A stretch of DNA of 64,000 bases from Prosapia bicincta (GCA_036971475.1 JBAIZL010000001.1:76661271-76725270), one strand, 5' to 3'; numbered from the stretch's first letter, positions 35,409 to 46,272 are shown. Notes: a model not told the origin generated them from the letters alone. Translations and numbers: made by a program.

Positions 35409-36224
35409 TTGGACATTCAACCAGCTCTTGATTTCATTCCTAGCGCTAACACTCTCTTATCTACTGATGCCTTCCTCGCCGCCTTACAACGCTTCACCGC
35501 TAGACGAGGTTTACCTTCAGAAATTTATTCCGATAACGGCACGAATTTTACTGGCGCTGCTAACCGACTTAACGACGTCTACAAGTTTCTGGACCGCTCT
35601 AGCTCACTTATTGAACGCAAGCTAGCTGACCAACGCATCAGTTGGCATTTCAACCCTCCGGCTGCCCCTCATTTTGGAGGACTTTGGGAAGCCGCTGTCA
35701 AATCCGCTAAGTTGTTATTGCGACGCACTGTAGGCAACACCACCCTCACCGCTGAAGAGCTATCTACTCTGTTCATCCGGATAGAAGCCATTTTGAACAG
35801 TCGTCCTATTTTCGAAGTTTCGCCAGACCCCAGTGAAGGAGCGTCTTTTCTCACTCCTGGACACTTTCTGATTGGCCGTCCGCTACTGTCGCTTCCCGAA
35901 GAATGTTATACTGAGCCTCCGCTTAAATCTCGATGGTCTATGCTCCAACAGATGTCCAACCGCTTTTGGAAAATTTGGTCCACTCAGTATCTACACACTC
36001 AGATTCAACGACACAAGTGGAATAAGGACTCGACGCCACTCAAGGAAAATCAACTCGTCTTCATAACTGGAGAACACTCAAGCCCCCTTCATTGGCCTAT
36101 GGGAAGGATCCTCAGTCTACATCCTGGAAAAGACCACGTCTCTAGAGTAGCCACCATTCAGACCGCTCACGGACAGCTGAAACGACCAGTCAACAAGCTC
36201 GTCGGTTTTCCGCTCCATCCTTAG
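35409..36224 (+). CDS. BEL/Pao integrase C-terminal half
   Basis: 271 codons: LSTDAFLAALQRFTARRG, YSDNGTNFTGA (second catalytic Asp), APHFGGLWEAAVKSAK (catalytic Glu), then the C-terminal DUF5641-type domain (LVFITGEHSSPLHWPMGRI). The zinc-binding and first-Asp part is missing; the first residues before LSTDAF do not look like integrase. Translation would need fusion to the preceding frame, from which a stop and frame change separate it. Confidence 0.85.
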   Translation: MDIQPALDFIPSANTLLSTDAFLAALQRFTARRGLPSEIYSDNGTNFTGAANRLNDVYKFLDRSSSLIERKLADQRISWHFNPPAAPHFGGLWEAAVKSAKLLLRRTVGNTTLTAEELSTLFIRIEAILNSRPIFEVSPDPSEGASFLTPGHFLIGRPLLSLPEECYTEPPLKSRWSMLQQMSNRFWKIWSTQYLHTQIQRHKWNKDSTPLKENQLVFITGEHSSPLHWPMGRILSLHPGKDHVSRVATIQTAHGQLKRPVNKLVGFPLHP

Positions 36225-36400
36225 TTTTCACCGCTTATCTACAGCTTCTTTCTTCGGCGCTCTCGCCCCTGTTGTTTCTTTTGGTTGTCTTCGTTTTTCC
36301 CTGCCACTTTCTTCTTCGGCACCCTCGGGTCCCGGTGCTTTATGGTTCTTCGCCCCCCACCCACCTGGCGGATTAAAAACATTCGTTTTGGTGGGCGGTA

Positions 36401-37204
36401 TGTTCGAGTCAGCGCTCGAAGTTTCAAGTTACTTTGACCTACCTAACAGCTGTACCGTGACGTATCGGTCACGTGATCTCTGACCCGCTAATCGATATCC
36501 GAAAATTATTGATTTTCTCTGGATGAACGCTTGCACCCCCACTCCCTTCTTATTTTCTAAGCTTTCTTCCGCTTCAACACAAAGTAGAATCGTTCTGACC
36601 CTCGAATAGTGCAGTCCTACGTTAAACCTCGTAGCCTATTCCGCATGGCTTTTGTTTCAGACAATTTAAAGTACCGCTTTCGTTCGTTAATTGTGCTTAA
36701 AGTGCGGACCGCGTTAATGAACATTTAATGAACATTTTAACTGTATATTTTCGCCGTGTTTGTGAAAGTGTTGCCCGATTTCGCCGGTTGCGCAATCTTA
36801 GTGCGTGTACTCGCGGCAATAAACTAAGTGCTTTGTAAGCTTAACTTTTACGTTTACTCATATTTCAATTGAGTTTTTTAGTTGCGTGATCGCCTTCAAG
36901 AATTCTACGCTGCCTGAGACGACCACAGTACTGTGGAGACTTCACCGCGATTCCAACGTCGCATCACTTCTTACCTATGGTAAGTGCGTAGTTAAGGAAT
37001 ATGAACAATTTATAATTTATTTGTATTAAATTCAGTGTCGTTGCGTTCTTAGTGTTAAATGACTCTATTTTGCTTAGAATAGTGCTTAAACTTGCTATGT
37101 TAAATATTAACGTAAATTACGCAATCCAGAGTAACCTTGTTAACAATAGGGCTTACCGCACCTCGTGGTTTTAATTCTAACTTTTTTAATCTGCGGATTA
37201 AACA
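36401..37204 (+). repeat. BEL/Pao 3' LTR
   Basis: Same 804 bases as the 5' LTR on reading. It is preceded by the purine/pyrimidine-mixed GGTGGGCGGTA, a possible polypurine tract, and followed by GATAT, the target duplication. Confidence 0.93.
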
Positions 37205-37660
37205 GATATTGTATCATATCTGTTTGCTAATATTATAGCTTGCTGACATGTAATAAAATAATAATAAATTTAAACATTTTGTATTTGCTAAAAGCATAAT
37301 ATATTCATAAGTAATTATTTTTAAAGAACTGTGACAATACTATAGCAACTTACTGTGCTTTCTAGAATATTAAGTTGCTACTGATTTCACTTAGTTCTTT
37401 AAAAATAATTACTTATGAATTAATCAGTGAAATCAAAATGATTACAACAACCAACATATTTATATAAATAACAGTAATTTATAACAACTTTAAAATAGTT
37501 TTTACTTCTAAATTTAATATTTGTATTTGACTTTAGATAAGAAAATTAAAGTATATTTAAAATGATTAAATAACATCCAAACATTTTTAAAGAAAATGGG
37601 GATAATGAGTTTCTATTAATAACATAAATTTTAATAAAAAACTAATAAATACCTGTATAT
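37205..37660. repeat. AT-rich spacer with a palindrome at 37305-37420
   Basis: An inverted repeat of about 24 bases (AAGTAATTATTTTTAAAGAA near 37309 and its complement ending near 37420) with an approximately 60-base loop, perhaps a foldback MITE. No gene. Confidence 0.5.
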
Positions 37661-37952
37661 TGTTGAAGTTAACTATTTGTTTAATATTGTGGTGGCAGCA
37701 GGTCAAATGTTTTGTTTGTTATAAGAAAAAAAAAATGTATTAGTTGTCTAGAAAAGTTTTATTGTCTAGAACGGAAAGATCGAATGTCTTTTTATTAACG
37801 TTTAACATTATCAATTATTTAATTAATAATATTATTGTGATTCTGTTATTTATTATTGCCTATTAAATAAATAGTTCCAGGTATAAATTAAACGTAGGCC
37901 TATATTTTATTTTCACCTCCATTAATCTTGGTCACACGCAAAATACTCAACA
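37661..37952 (+). repeat. Copia-type 5' LTR (putative)
   Basis: Starts TGTTGAAGTTAA and ends CTCAACA, with complementary TGTTGA/TCAACA tips; 292 bp, close to the length of known copia LTRs. Its right border is fixed by the primer site that follows. Confidence 0.65.
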
Positions 37953-37967
37953 GGTTATGGGCCCAGG
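37953..37967 (+). other. Primer-binding site for initiator tRNA-Met fragment
   Basis: GGTTATGGGCCCAG directly after the LTR is the sequence known from Drosophila copia, which primes from an internally cleaved initiator tRNA-Met. Confidence 0.85.
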
Positions 37968-38217
37968 ATTCTGATACAAACCAGAAACTTAAGTCGACCA
38001 CGAAATTTAAGGCAGCCAAAGAAAATTTTGGGAAGCAAGAGAAAGTCAATCGTCATTGTCATTTGTCATTGTTATTGTCAAACGCACATTCTAAGACAGT
38101 ATACACTGAACAGTCGTATTAGAATAAACAATAAATTGTAAAGGCAAGTAGTGTCAGTAAATTTAGTCATATTGTTGTTTATTTCTTTTGCATTTAAAGT
38201 AAAATCTTACATTAAGT

Positions 38218-39110
38218 ATGAATTCTGTCAAATCTCAGTTAGAGATGTTGAATGAAGACTCAAATGGAGTCACAAATTATGTCTCATGGCGTTTCAAGCT
38301 AAACCTAGCCTTAAAAACTAAAGACTTATACAGAATTGCAACTGGCCTAACAGTCAAGCCAGTAGGCAAGGAAAATGATATTGATGTAAATCTTGGTTGC
38401 AGAAAGATATAGATGCACAGTCTTTGATTGGATTAAATGTTTGCAGTAGTATAGCAGTTGAAATATCGAATTGTATCACATCGAAAGATATGTTAGACAA
38501 ACTTGTAAATTTGTATGGTGCAAAATTGAAGTAACTTTGGAAACTTTGCGCAGGAAAGTTTTCAGTTTTGAATATGACGAGAGTAGATCAGCAGTACAAA
38601 ATTGTTATGAAATTATACAACTTGGTGAACAGCTGTCAACTGAAAATGATCCCATCGGAGAAACTTGGTTGATGACCAGAATTTGCAGTGTTCTTCCTAC
38701 GAAGTTGTCACATTTTCGAACAGCGTGGGACAAAGTTCCTGCAAATGAGAAAACAGCCGAAAAGCTTGTTCAAAGACTTAGACTGGAGGACAAGCGATTA
38801 ACTGAGCCAAGTAAATATGATGAGAGTACACGGAATGCGCTAGTCGCTAAACAAAACAAACTGTGAGGTCAACCTGAAAATAAACATCTTCTACAGGAAC
38901 AAAAGATAGCGTCTTTATGCAACCGATGTGGACAGAAGGTTCAGTACAAAAGGGACTGCAAAAATAAACCATGCGCCAAGTATATTGAATACTGCAAAAC
39001 AGTCTACCTGTGCAACCTATGTGGACAAAAAGGACATTTTGCGAAGGAATGTACACAACGAAGCAAATCACACAAGTCAGAAGGGTTAAGTCAGGAAAAG
39101 CGAAGGAAAA
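38218..39110 (+). pseudogene. Copia Gag, frameshifted
   Basis: ATG at 38218 (MNSVKSQLEMLNEDSNGVTN, then WRFKLNLALK) is followed by a shift near 38395. The frame resumes at 38405-38865 (DAQSLIGLNVCSS, ETLRRKVFSFEYDESRS), a stop occurs at 38863, and then two zinc knuckles, one decayed (CNRCGQKVQYKRDC) and one good (CNLCGQKGHFAKEC). It is the UBN2-type Gag of copia elements. Confidence 0.8.
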
Positions 39111-39127
39111 ATAATCGTCGAGCATTA

Positions 39128-40105
39128 ATGACAGTAGGACTGACTGCAGCAGACTTTAAAAATGAAAAGAAAATAGGCAATATGAAGGACATTTGGTACC
39201 AGGACTGTGGTGCTATACAGCATATGTCGTCTTGTAGAGAATGGTTCTCAAAATTAGTCGTACTGGACGAACCAATATCTATCTCAATTGGAGATGCAAT
39301 GCAACTAGAGGGAGTTGGAGTTAGAAACGTGGAACGGGAAACCTTTAATGGTCATAATTGGATACCAGTTGTACTTGAAGATGTTGTGTACGTGCCCAAA
39401 CTAAACTACAACCTATTTTCAGTCGGACAGACACTGGATAAAGGTTACTTGCAACAAGCTAACAGTGATTGGTCGGAGTTCAAGACTTCAGATGGACAAA
39501 TCGCAGCAGTAGCGAAACGTGAAGGAAGCCTTTTCAAAATGATGCTCAGAAGAAAGCAAACAGAGACGTGCTTAGCAGCCATCTCAATTCGAGTCTGGCA
39601 TGAAAGATTCGCTCACCAAAGCATTAAGTATGTGAGGAGCACATTGCAGAGAAAAGGAATTGAATATATTGATGACTGGAACGACTATGTATGCGAAGGA
39701 TACGTTTATGGAAATCAGCACCGAATCTCACATCCTGCAAACCTGAAGACAGCCCAAGAGCCACTGGACCTAGTTCACGTGGATATGGGAGAAGGGAATA
39801 TACCATCACTTGGAGGATCCAAGTACTTTCTGCTTTTTAAGGATGACTATTCACACTACAAGACAGTGTATTTCATGAAAACGAAAGATGAAGTTGCAAA
39901 GAAGTTGAAAATATTTACAAAGTTAGTCGAAAATCAATTTGACAGTAGAATCAAGTGTTTGAGGTCAGACAATGGAACGAAATTAAAAACTGAGACACAA
40001 AGAAACTACTTGAAGATTTAGGAATTTTCCACACATTCTCAAATGCGTACACGCCAGAGCATAGTGGAAGAATCAAACGTGAAATGAGGACTGTAGAGTC
40101 AAAGT
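39128..40105 (+). pseudogene. Copia protease and partial integrase
   Basis: 297 codons open to 40021. WYQDCGAIQHMSS is the protease active-site region with DCGA where DSGA is usual. Next comes the pre-integrase zinc domain WHERFAHQSI and the integrase core start (DLVHVDMG, SKYFLLFKDDYSHYK, CLRSDNGTK), giving the first two Asp. After a stop at 40019-40021 the frame continues shortly (TFSNAYTPEHSGRIKREM) with the Glu region decayed, then ends. Confidence 0.85.
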
Positions 40106-40221
40106 GCACTTTCTCTATATTTTTCAAAAATGAGACTATACATGAATCTTGTAGAAAATTTCGTGATGGACATGTTTCTGCATCCAGTTTGTTGTAAAAA
40201 TATTAACTCCCACCAAAAGTA

Positions 40222-40227
40222 TTTATT
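40222..40227 (-). terminator. Candidate poly(A) signal of NHLRC2
   Basis: AATAAA on the minus strand, about 270 bases after the stop codon of the last NHLRC2 exon. It is the nearest clear hexamer. Confidence 0.45.
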
Positions 40228-40495
40228 CAGAGCCAACAAAAATATTAATTCTAAGTTTTTAGTAAATTCTTCAGAGGTTTTATGACTGTCCTGAAAAATG
40301 AGGTGAGTGGGAGAAAGTGCGGTTTGATTCTAGAAGACTCATATGCTTTAGAGCTATTACCTGTTATATTTGTTACACATCAGGCACACTCGAGATAATC
40401 ATCAAAAGAAATCAAGTTTATCATACAATTAAAGACCAAAGCTTCTAAAAGATTCATGTTCTAGATTTCCAGTTTACATCACAGTACAACTATTT

Positions 40496-40722
40496 TTATA
40501 ATTCATAATTAAATGACACCCTGACAAACTGATTGGCATTATCAAGAAAACATAGTTCAACAATAAATGAAAATGAATGACTAGTACAGACATCATTCTT
40601 GCACAAAAACAACTTGCACTCTATAGCTACTTTTTGATTGCTGTTACATGAAGGCACTTTGATTATCCATTGTTTAGAGCTTTCAAAATCATTGTTCCCC
40701 TTTTCTATGGTCCAGCCAGCAT
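40496..40722 (-). CDS. NHLRC2 orthologue, last exon
   Basis: The acceptor TTTTCAG precedes 40722. The first two bases complete a GAT codon with the previous exon. It reads DAGWTIEKGNNDFESSKQW, then VAIECKLFLCKNDVC, and ends FNYEL with TAA at 40496-40498. This is the C-terminal beta-rich tail that follows the NHL propeller in NHLRC2, with the family's cysteine-containing 'hydrophobic-x-x-C' strands. The assignment rests on exon phase and the order of parts more than on strong identity. Confidence 0.8.
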
Positions 40723-41461
40723 CTGAAAAACATTATGGTTGTTGTTGTTTATAACTATGTTGTTTTGGTATTGGATATTTTGTTTAAGGAAGAGACACAA
40801 AACCAGGTTTAGAGAAAAATTACGAGTCCCCTTCTATATCTAAACAAATCTGACATTTAATCATTTTTTTGGGTTTTTTCTTCAAACACTTAAAATACTT
40901 GCTTTTCCAAGTTAGTATATTTTAACTAGTTCAGGAAATATACATCCATATTGGACTGAAATGACTACAATTTCTATTTTTGTACATATATTATGTTATG
41001 GTAAGTAAACTAAAGATGCAATGTCTTCATTTTGGTGGTTAATTTTTTACCATTATAATTGTGTACAATATCAAGAGCACAGTGGCACAATATATTACAA
41101 TAAAAATACTGTAAACAACCCCAATACCACAAAAATAATAAAAATAACTGATAATATGTTACCTAAGATTAAACCCTTATGTACATTTCCATGTCATCAT
41201 CTTTTCAAAATTACTATCTAGAAAACAATAAGTTACAAACTAGACTGACCTTGTTAAGATTATATGTAATACTACAAACAAAAGATCCTCTTTTTGAGCA
41301 TTTTTCATAATTTACACTAAAAAAATATTGTACTATTTAAATTGAAATTTTTTTTCATAGATACTTATTTAGAAAGGAAATTACAAAAACTGTCTTGTGT
41401 TTTGGGATTATATGAAGTACACAGTTTGCATATAATAATTACTGTTGTAGTATCAACTTAC
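40723..41461 (-). other. NHLRC2 intron
   Basis: 739 bases, GTAAGT at the 5' end (41461 downwards) and CAG at 40723-40725. AT-rich, no inserted element recognised. Confidence 0.75.
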
Positions 41462-41627
41462 CTGGCAAATTCAAAGTCCACTTTGAAGGAGCACCTTCAG
41501 TTAAAGAAGTATGTATTGGCAAATGGAAAGATGCATTTATAGACAGAGTTCCTCCACCACTGTGGATGGGTTGTTGGATATGTTTCACTATTTTATTTTT
41601 TGAAATCACTTCTTCTTTAATTTCTAA
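41462..41627 (-). CDS. NHLRC2 orthologue, penultimate exon
   Basis: 166 bases between ATTCCAG and GTAAGT. Translation LEIKEEVISKNKIVKHIQQP, SGGGTLSINASFHLP, LTEGAPSKWTLNLPG. It begins in phase 0 and leaves one base for the next codon, which fits both neighbours. It corresponds to the linker and first strands of the C-terminal domain. Confidence 0.85.
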
Positions 41628-42280
41628 CTGGAATTAAACATAAAAAGAAAAATATGATTTATCAACACACAATATACACTAACAAAATCTTAAATAAATC
41701 ACCTAAGTATATAATTTAATGGTTATATTCCAAGTTGGCAAATTTTGAGTTGGTAGCCATAATTGCAATTCTTATACTGTATTGCTTTAGATGAAAATTA
41801 CTGCTGCATCTCAGCTGAGTGTGAAGCGCAAGCAGACAATAAAACCACAATATCCTAAAAGCCATTGCAATTAAAAAAAAAAAAACTTAAACAGTTCTCT
41901 CAGCTAAGAGCTAATGTTAACAGCAAGTAATACATGATATTTAGAAAGAGTTATGGCAACCTATACACCTAGATCCAAAACTGGTTACAAGAGGATGATA
42001 CTGTGGTGATAAACCTGCTGGTGTAGAGAGACCATAAGAAGGTAGATATGCTGAAAATCCAGCTTTATAGAAACCTTTCTGTTACCGCTTGGGCAATTTC
42101 ATCTACAAGCTTGTTCATTGAAACAAACAAACACCATATGAGACAATATATATGTTTGTAAACTATACATCTGTGCACCTAAAAGATTTGAATATTCATT
42201 TATCTACCTATATATAACAAGTGTTTTATTACGGTCGCAATTCTGAGTGCAAGAAGGTTTTTACCTTCTTTTGTTTTACT
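41628..42280. other. Intron sequence without recognised elements
   Basis: AT-rich start of the 7.3-kb NHLRC2 intron (48961-41628 on the minus strand), before the truncated PLE copy. Confidence 0.5.
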
Positions 42281-42284
42281 ATTA

Positions 42285-42800
42285 CTCACAACAGCTTAAC
42301 ATGCTGCGAGTCACAACATCACAACTTTTGATGACTGCTATACCACAAAAATAATTAAAGCACTCCCCCCCTGATTGCAATCCCTCTGAACTGAGAAGAT
42401 GGGAAACTATCATACCAGTGGTATACCAAGTCCAGAGAATCCCCTAACCTCAACATCAGATAAATCCATTCACTTTTTTCTAATAGCCTCATCAGACGTC
42501 TACAATCTCTTTTTTCCTGACAGACTTATGTAAACTATAATCACTCATATGGTCATGGAAACAATACATATATCTTTAATCTGTGCATCTGTGACATCTG
42601 ATTTCAACACAATCTGTGATTACAACTTATATTTATTTTATTTCATTCTCTCATATTTCTTTTTGTGTTTTCTCTTTGATTGACAAAGACCACTGTGTGG
42701 TTGAAATATATCATTGGTTAAGTGCTTTTATGTGTTTCTATTTCAAGACTACAGAGTGGACTCTTACCAAGGTAAGTCTGTCAGTCTCCTAGTCCAAAAA
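42285..42800 (+). mobile_element. 5'-truncated copy of the 49.9-kb Penelope family
   Basis: From CAACAGCTTAACATGCTG to TCCTAGTCCAAAAAA it matches the last 45 codons and 3' tail of the element at 49890-51890, with single-base changes, and retains an approximately 100-base tail segment (TAGCCTCATCAGACGTC and on) missing from the other copy. The tail hairpin GACCAC-TGT-GTGGTTGAAA is a decayed form of the hammerhead-like structure. Coding starts near the end of the GIY-YIG region, so no domain is complete. Confidence 0.85.
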
Positions 42801-42852
42801 ATCTAATTAATCTTTACCAACCAAAACTAACCTATAAATATATATTAGAAAA

Positions 42853-43020
42853 AGTAATCAGTGATTCGACAATGGTCAAGTGACCGAAAGGCGCCTCATC
42901 ACTCAAGGTAAAATCATTGCACTTAATGGTGGATAAAATTACTTACAATAGTAATATATTAACTTCATAAAGTCAATGCAACGGAAAAACAATGGATAAC
43001 GTAATATATATATATATATG
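42853..43020 (+). repeat. PLE tail family 1, copy in NHLRC2 intron
   Basis: ATCAGTGATTCGACAATGG to AATGGATAACGTAATATA, then (TA)n. Same tail as after the PLE at 22066. It contains GGTCA-AG-TGACC then GAAA. Confidence 0.8.
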
Positions 43021-43692
43021 CTTATGTGTATTCCTTCACCTGTTGGAAAATATGATGATTTTAATATCCTGAGTACATCTAATCATTTTCCAGTGAATAA
43101 ATCGCAGTTCTGTCATTTTGCTAGAATCTCATCTAGCATTGACAAGGTGAACCCAAACAGTTGAAGTGCGAATGATGAGATTCTACCGAAAACTCAGAAC
43201 TGTGAGTGAGTGTGTGTGTGTGTGTGTGTATATATATTGTAACATTTATAGAATGGGCTATATAATATTATTTAAGAATTGGAAGAATATATTAGAAATA
43301 ACTCACACAAAATTTAAAAAGAAATTCATTAAAAGATTGGTTAGGTTAAAATTGAAATTAAATTTAGGTACAGTAGAACGTCGGTTATCCGAACTAATTG
43401 GGACCTGAGGGTGTTCGGATAATCAAATGTTCGGATAATCAAACATAGTTTTAATAATGCCATTTGAGGCGCTTACTGATAGGTAAATTATTGATTAAGC
43501 ATGTGGAAATTAAAAACACAACATATTTACATATACATAATACTTTTATTATATTATCAACTCTTTTATGTAATTTTGTACTGAAGTTAATATAATATTC
43601 ACACATTTTATAAAGAGTAACGTCAAATTAAAAAAAAAATAGAAACATAAAAATATGTAACATTTTTAATACTGTAATGTATTGCATTGGAA

Positions 43693-44142
43693 TTACTTTG
43701 TAAAATAGTCTTTTATTGTCTTTTGCTTTAAACTTGAGGACCGTTTTTTAGCTGCTAAGTCCCTAAGCCTCTTTAGCAGTAAAAGCTGAGTTGGGCAGCT
43801 CTCCTCTTGCTTTTCAAGCCAAGACATCGCAGTATTAAATGCCGAAAAAGCTTCTTCATGACTTGGACAATTCTTGGTGCTTTCTGCAGTATCTGTGTTA
43901 CAGTCTTCATCGCTGTCATGCTGGGTGGTATCTTCAGCCAGCATCAGAGAAACAATTTCCTCATCATCAATGATCTGGAAGCCTGGGTCATTGTCCATTG
44001 TTAGCCAATCTTCAGTATCTTGTATGTCACATTCTGAAAATCCAGGAATTTCTCCATACAACTCCAAAAATTCATCAACATCTTCCTGGTCTGTAACTTC
44101 AGGCTCTATGTTTTCACGAGCTCTATATTGTTGCCTTGCCAA
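43693..44142 (-). CDS. pogo transposase C-terminal acidic tail with PIP box
   Basis: 149 codons starting from an ATG within the helix-turn-helix gene in another frame. From ENIEPEVTDQEDVDEFLELY on it is the acidic tail typical of Tigger proteins. The last residues are SLKQKTIKDYFTK, where Q-x-x-I-x-x-Y-F fits a PCNA-binding PIP box. The DDE domain is absent. Whether any protein is made is unknown. Confidence 0.65.
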   Translation of the reverse strand: MARQQYRARENIEPEVTDQEDVDEFLELYGEIPGFSECDIQDTEDWLTMDNDPGFQIIDDEEIVSLMLAEDTTQHDSDEDCNTDTAESTKNCPSHEEAFSAFNTAMSWLEKQEESCPTQLLLLKRLRDLAAKKRSSSLKQKTIKDYFTK

Positions 44143-44266
44143 CGTTAAATTGTTTTGCTAAAGATGTCCCTGTTTCACCTTTTTCTAGTTTTTCAATGAT
44201 TTTTAATTTTGATTCAATAGATAAAACATTTCTGCTTCTTTTATTAGGTTTACTAGAGGTCGCCAT
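44123..44266 (-). pseudogene. pogo transposase N-terminal helix-turn-helix remnant
   Basis: ATG at 44266: NKRSRNVLSIESKLKIIEKL, then GETGTSLAKQFNVGKATI and a stop at 44123-44125. This is the CENP-B/psq-type helix-turn-helix that binds the terminal repeats. The reading frame is cut by the deletion of the catalytic core. Confidence 0.85.
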
Positions 44267-46085
44267 GTCAAATTATAAACATCCTACGGCCTACAATATT
44301 ACAACTAACCTAACCTTAAAACAACAATAATGTACAGAATAAAAGAAAAAAACTAACTTACTGGACTAATGTTCTTGAAACTACTGTACAGTCCAATACT
44401 ATTAACTTCACAAATTATAAACTAAACTGTACTGTACTTTCCAAACAAACTTAACTTCACAAATTATAAACTAAACTGTAATGTACTTTTAGCGCTGCAC
44501 TATGCGAGTGAATGATTGACAAGGAAGCGACTGCCGTGAGTGCCGTCTAACGTCTGCTACGTCGCACGGCGGCGCCGACTGCCAAGGTCAAACTGACGAG
44601 TGTTTATTACGCGATGACGTTTGGTCTAGTTCAGGTTACACGCAACCTTTTTTCGTGTTCGGATAATTGACGTTTCGGATAATTGACGTTCGGATAACCG
44701 ACGTTCTACTGTAAAAGCCTAGAAAAGGTTGCAAAATGTAAACAAGGTATGTGAACTGTAAAATCGATTAGGAAATGTGTTATATCAAAACCCCTAACAC
44801 ATAAATTAAAACAAGATAATCTAATAATAGTTATGTGTAAACAAAATTGTAAATATTAGTAACATAGGGCATAAGTAATTACTTGAAGGAGAAAGTGAAA
44901 TACGATTGTAAACAATGAGATTAGAAAGGTTATGTTTCTATGAATTCGGCTCAAAACACACACAATTCAAAATATTACAAGAGTAAAACACAAAGACACT
45001 TCACACACTAATAATATTAATTAAATAAACACTGGAAGGTTTGTTAAGGATCGGAAAATTGAAACAGTATGTTAACCAAATTAAAACTGGTGAAAATAGT
45101 TCGTTGACATTAACAGATGTGAAAGTAAAGAAATAGGTCAAGTTGCAGTCGACTCTAGTGGGAAGGAACGGAACTTCGTTCAATTAGAGCATATGATTTT
45201 TTTTTTAAGAAGGAGAAGCCGCCATATTAAAAAAACAAACAATTGTTTAAAATCTAAGGACGCGTAGTTAGTTAGAGTCTAGCGTGGGACGCCGAGGAAA
45301 CGGACCTGCCCTGTGCAGTCACAATTCAATTTGAAAGGAATTCGTCAAAATTATACAGTTTTGTGAGGAAACTTGGCCAGATTAAATAAGGATAAGAAAA
45401 TGTAAAGATAAAGTACAGTGATAATATATTTTGAAGGAACTAAAACGAATTTAAGTGTGAAAAAAGTGAAATTTAAAGAGAACGGAATTCTACGTGTGAG
45501 CAAGCAGCCATTCGCCGTTATTTGATAAGTTAAGTACCTAGCGCTATATAAAAAAATAAACTTTAGTGGACTCTTAGGATAATAGGGAAGTTTAAAATTG
45601 TACATTAGAATATCTTGTGATTAATAGTAATAAGATCATAATCCAGTTCAAATAGTTTCGCCTTTTTGCTTATTCCAAATTAAAGTTTTTCAATCGGGAA
45701 AATATTTATTAAAACTAATTTCAAAATTTAATATTGTTTTTCAAATTTTATTTAATTAACAAAAGAAGTAAAAATATAGCCCATGCTATAAACCCCGAGA
45801 TTGTAAGAGATCGTAAAATTAGCCAAGGGTATTAAAATTGTGTAACTATAAAATCAAAAGAAATAAGAGTTAAACCGAGTTTGTTAAAACTTGTTAAGTT
45901 ATAAATTTTTGTTTTGTGTATTGTTTTAAAGGTTGAAATAAAAATTGTTATAATAAATGTTAATGAATTGTTCCTGAGTAGTTTTTTTTTGTTCTAAATA
46001 GAAAAATGATATCATCAAATAAAATAAATATTTAATAAAAAAAAAAAATAATTGTAAAGCGTATTATAAATACTTTACAATATAT

Positions 46086-46262
46086 ATATATTGATATTTT
46101 ACGTTGTCCATTATTTTTCCGTTGCACTGACTTTATGAAGTTGATATATTACTATTGTAAATACTTTTATCCACCACTAAGTGCAATAATTTTACCTTGT
46201 TGTGATGAGGCACCTTTTGGTCACTTGTCCATTGTCGAATCCAAATTTACAATAGTAATATA
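46086..46262 (-). repeat. PLE tail family 1, palindromic copy
   Basis: TTGATATTTTACGTTGTCCA through TTTTACCTTGTTGTGATGAG to GTCGAATC, then a short inverted piece (TTTACAATAGTAATATATCA) running into (TA)n. Confidence 0.75.
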
Positions 46263-46269
46263 TCAATTT

Positions 46270-46272
<3 letters not shown>

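Larger units (their letters stand above)
31862..37204 (+). mobile_element. BEL/Pao LTR retrotransposon, internally deleted, non-autonomous
   Basis: Two 804-bp LTRs (31862-32665, 36401-37204) bound an internal region of 3.7 kb. The 5-bp target duplication GATAT (31857-31861 and 37205-37209) is perfect. Gag, protease and the end of integrase are present, but reverse transcriptase and RNase H are missing, so it cannot copy itself. LTRs that look identical mean recent movement, presumably using proteins of an intact relative. Confidence 0.93.
37661..40105 (+). mobile_element. Copia-type LTR retrotransposon, 3' truncated
   Basis: A left LTR and primer site are followed by Gag, protease and half of integrase; RT, RNase H and the right LTR are absent. 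It stops about 400 bp from the last exon of the NHLRC2 gene, which runs the other way. Confidence 0.85.
43371..44711 (-). mobile_element. pogo/Tigger transposon, complete ends, internally deleted
   Basis: Terminal repeats CAGTAGAACGTCGGTTATCC and GGATAACCGACGTTCTACTG, flanked by TA at 43369-43370 and 44712-44713; repeated TTCGGATAATC/ATTGACG strings lie inside the ends. The transposase gene on the minus strand keeps only its first 47 codons and its tail. Confidence 0.9.
43238..46079 (+). mobile_element. Possible solo LTR or LTR-like element, split by a pogo element
   Basis: It begins TGTAACATTTATAG right after (GT)n(TA)n, shares its first 105 bases with 11672-11778, and ends TACTTTACA before another TA run, so it has TG...CA tips in a TA target. 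Removing the pogo insert (43371-44711) leaves about 1.5 kb. No ORF of note. Ends and class are inferred. Confidence 0.35.

Noticed and set aside
35257..35625. 122-codon ORF between the two BEL coding regions
   Set aside because: Shifted-frame reading of the integrase; the 35409-36224 frame shows the integrase residues.
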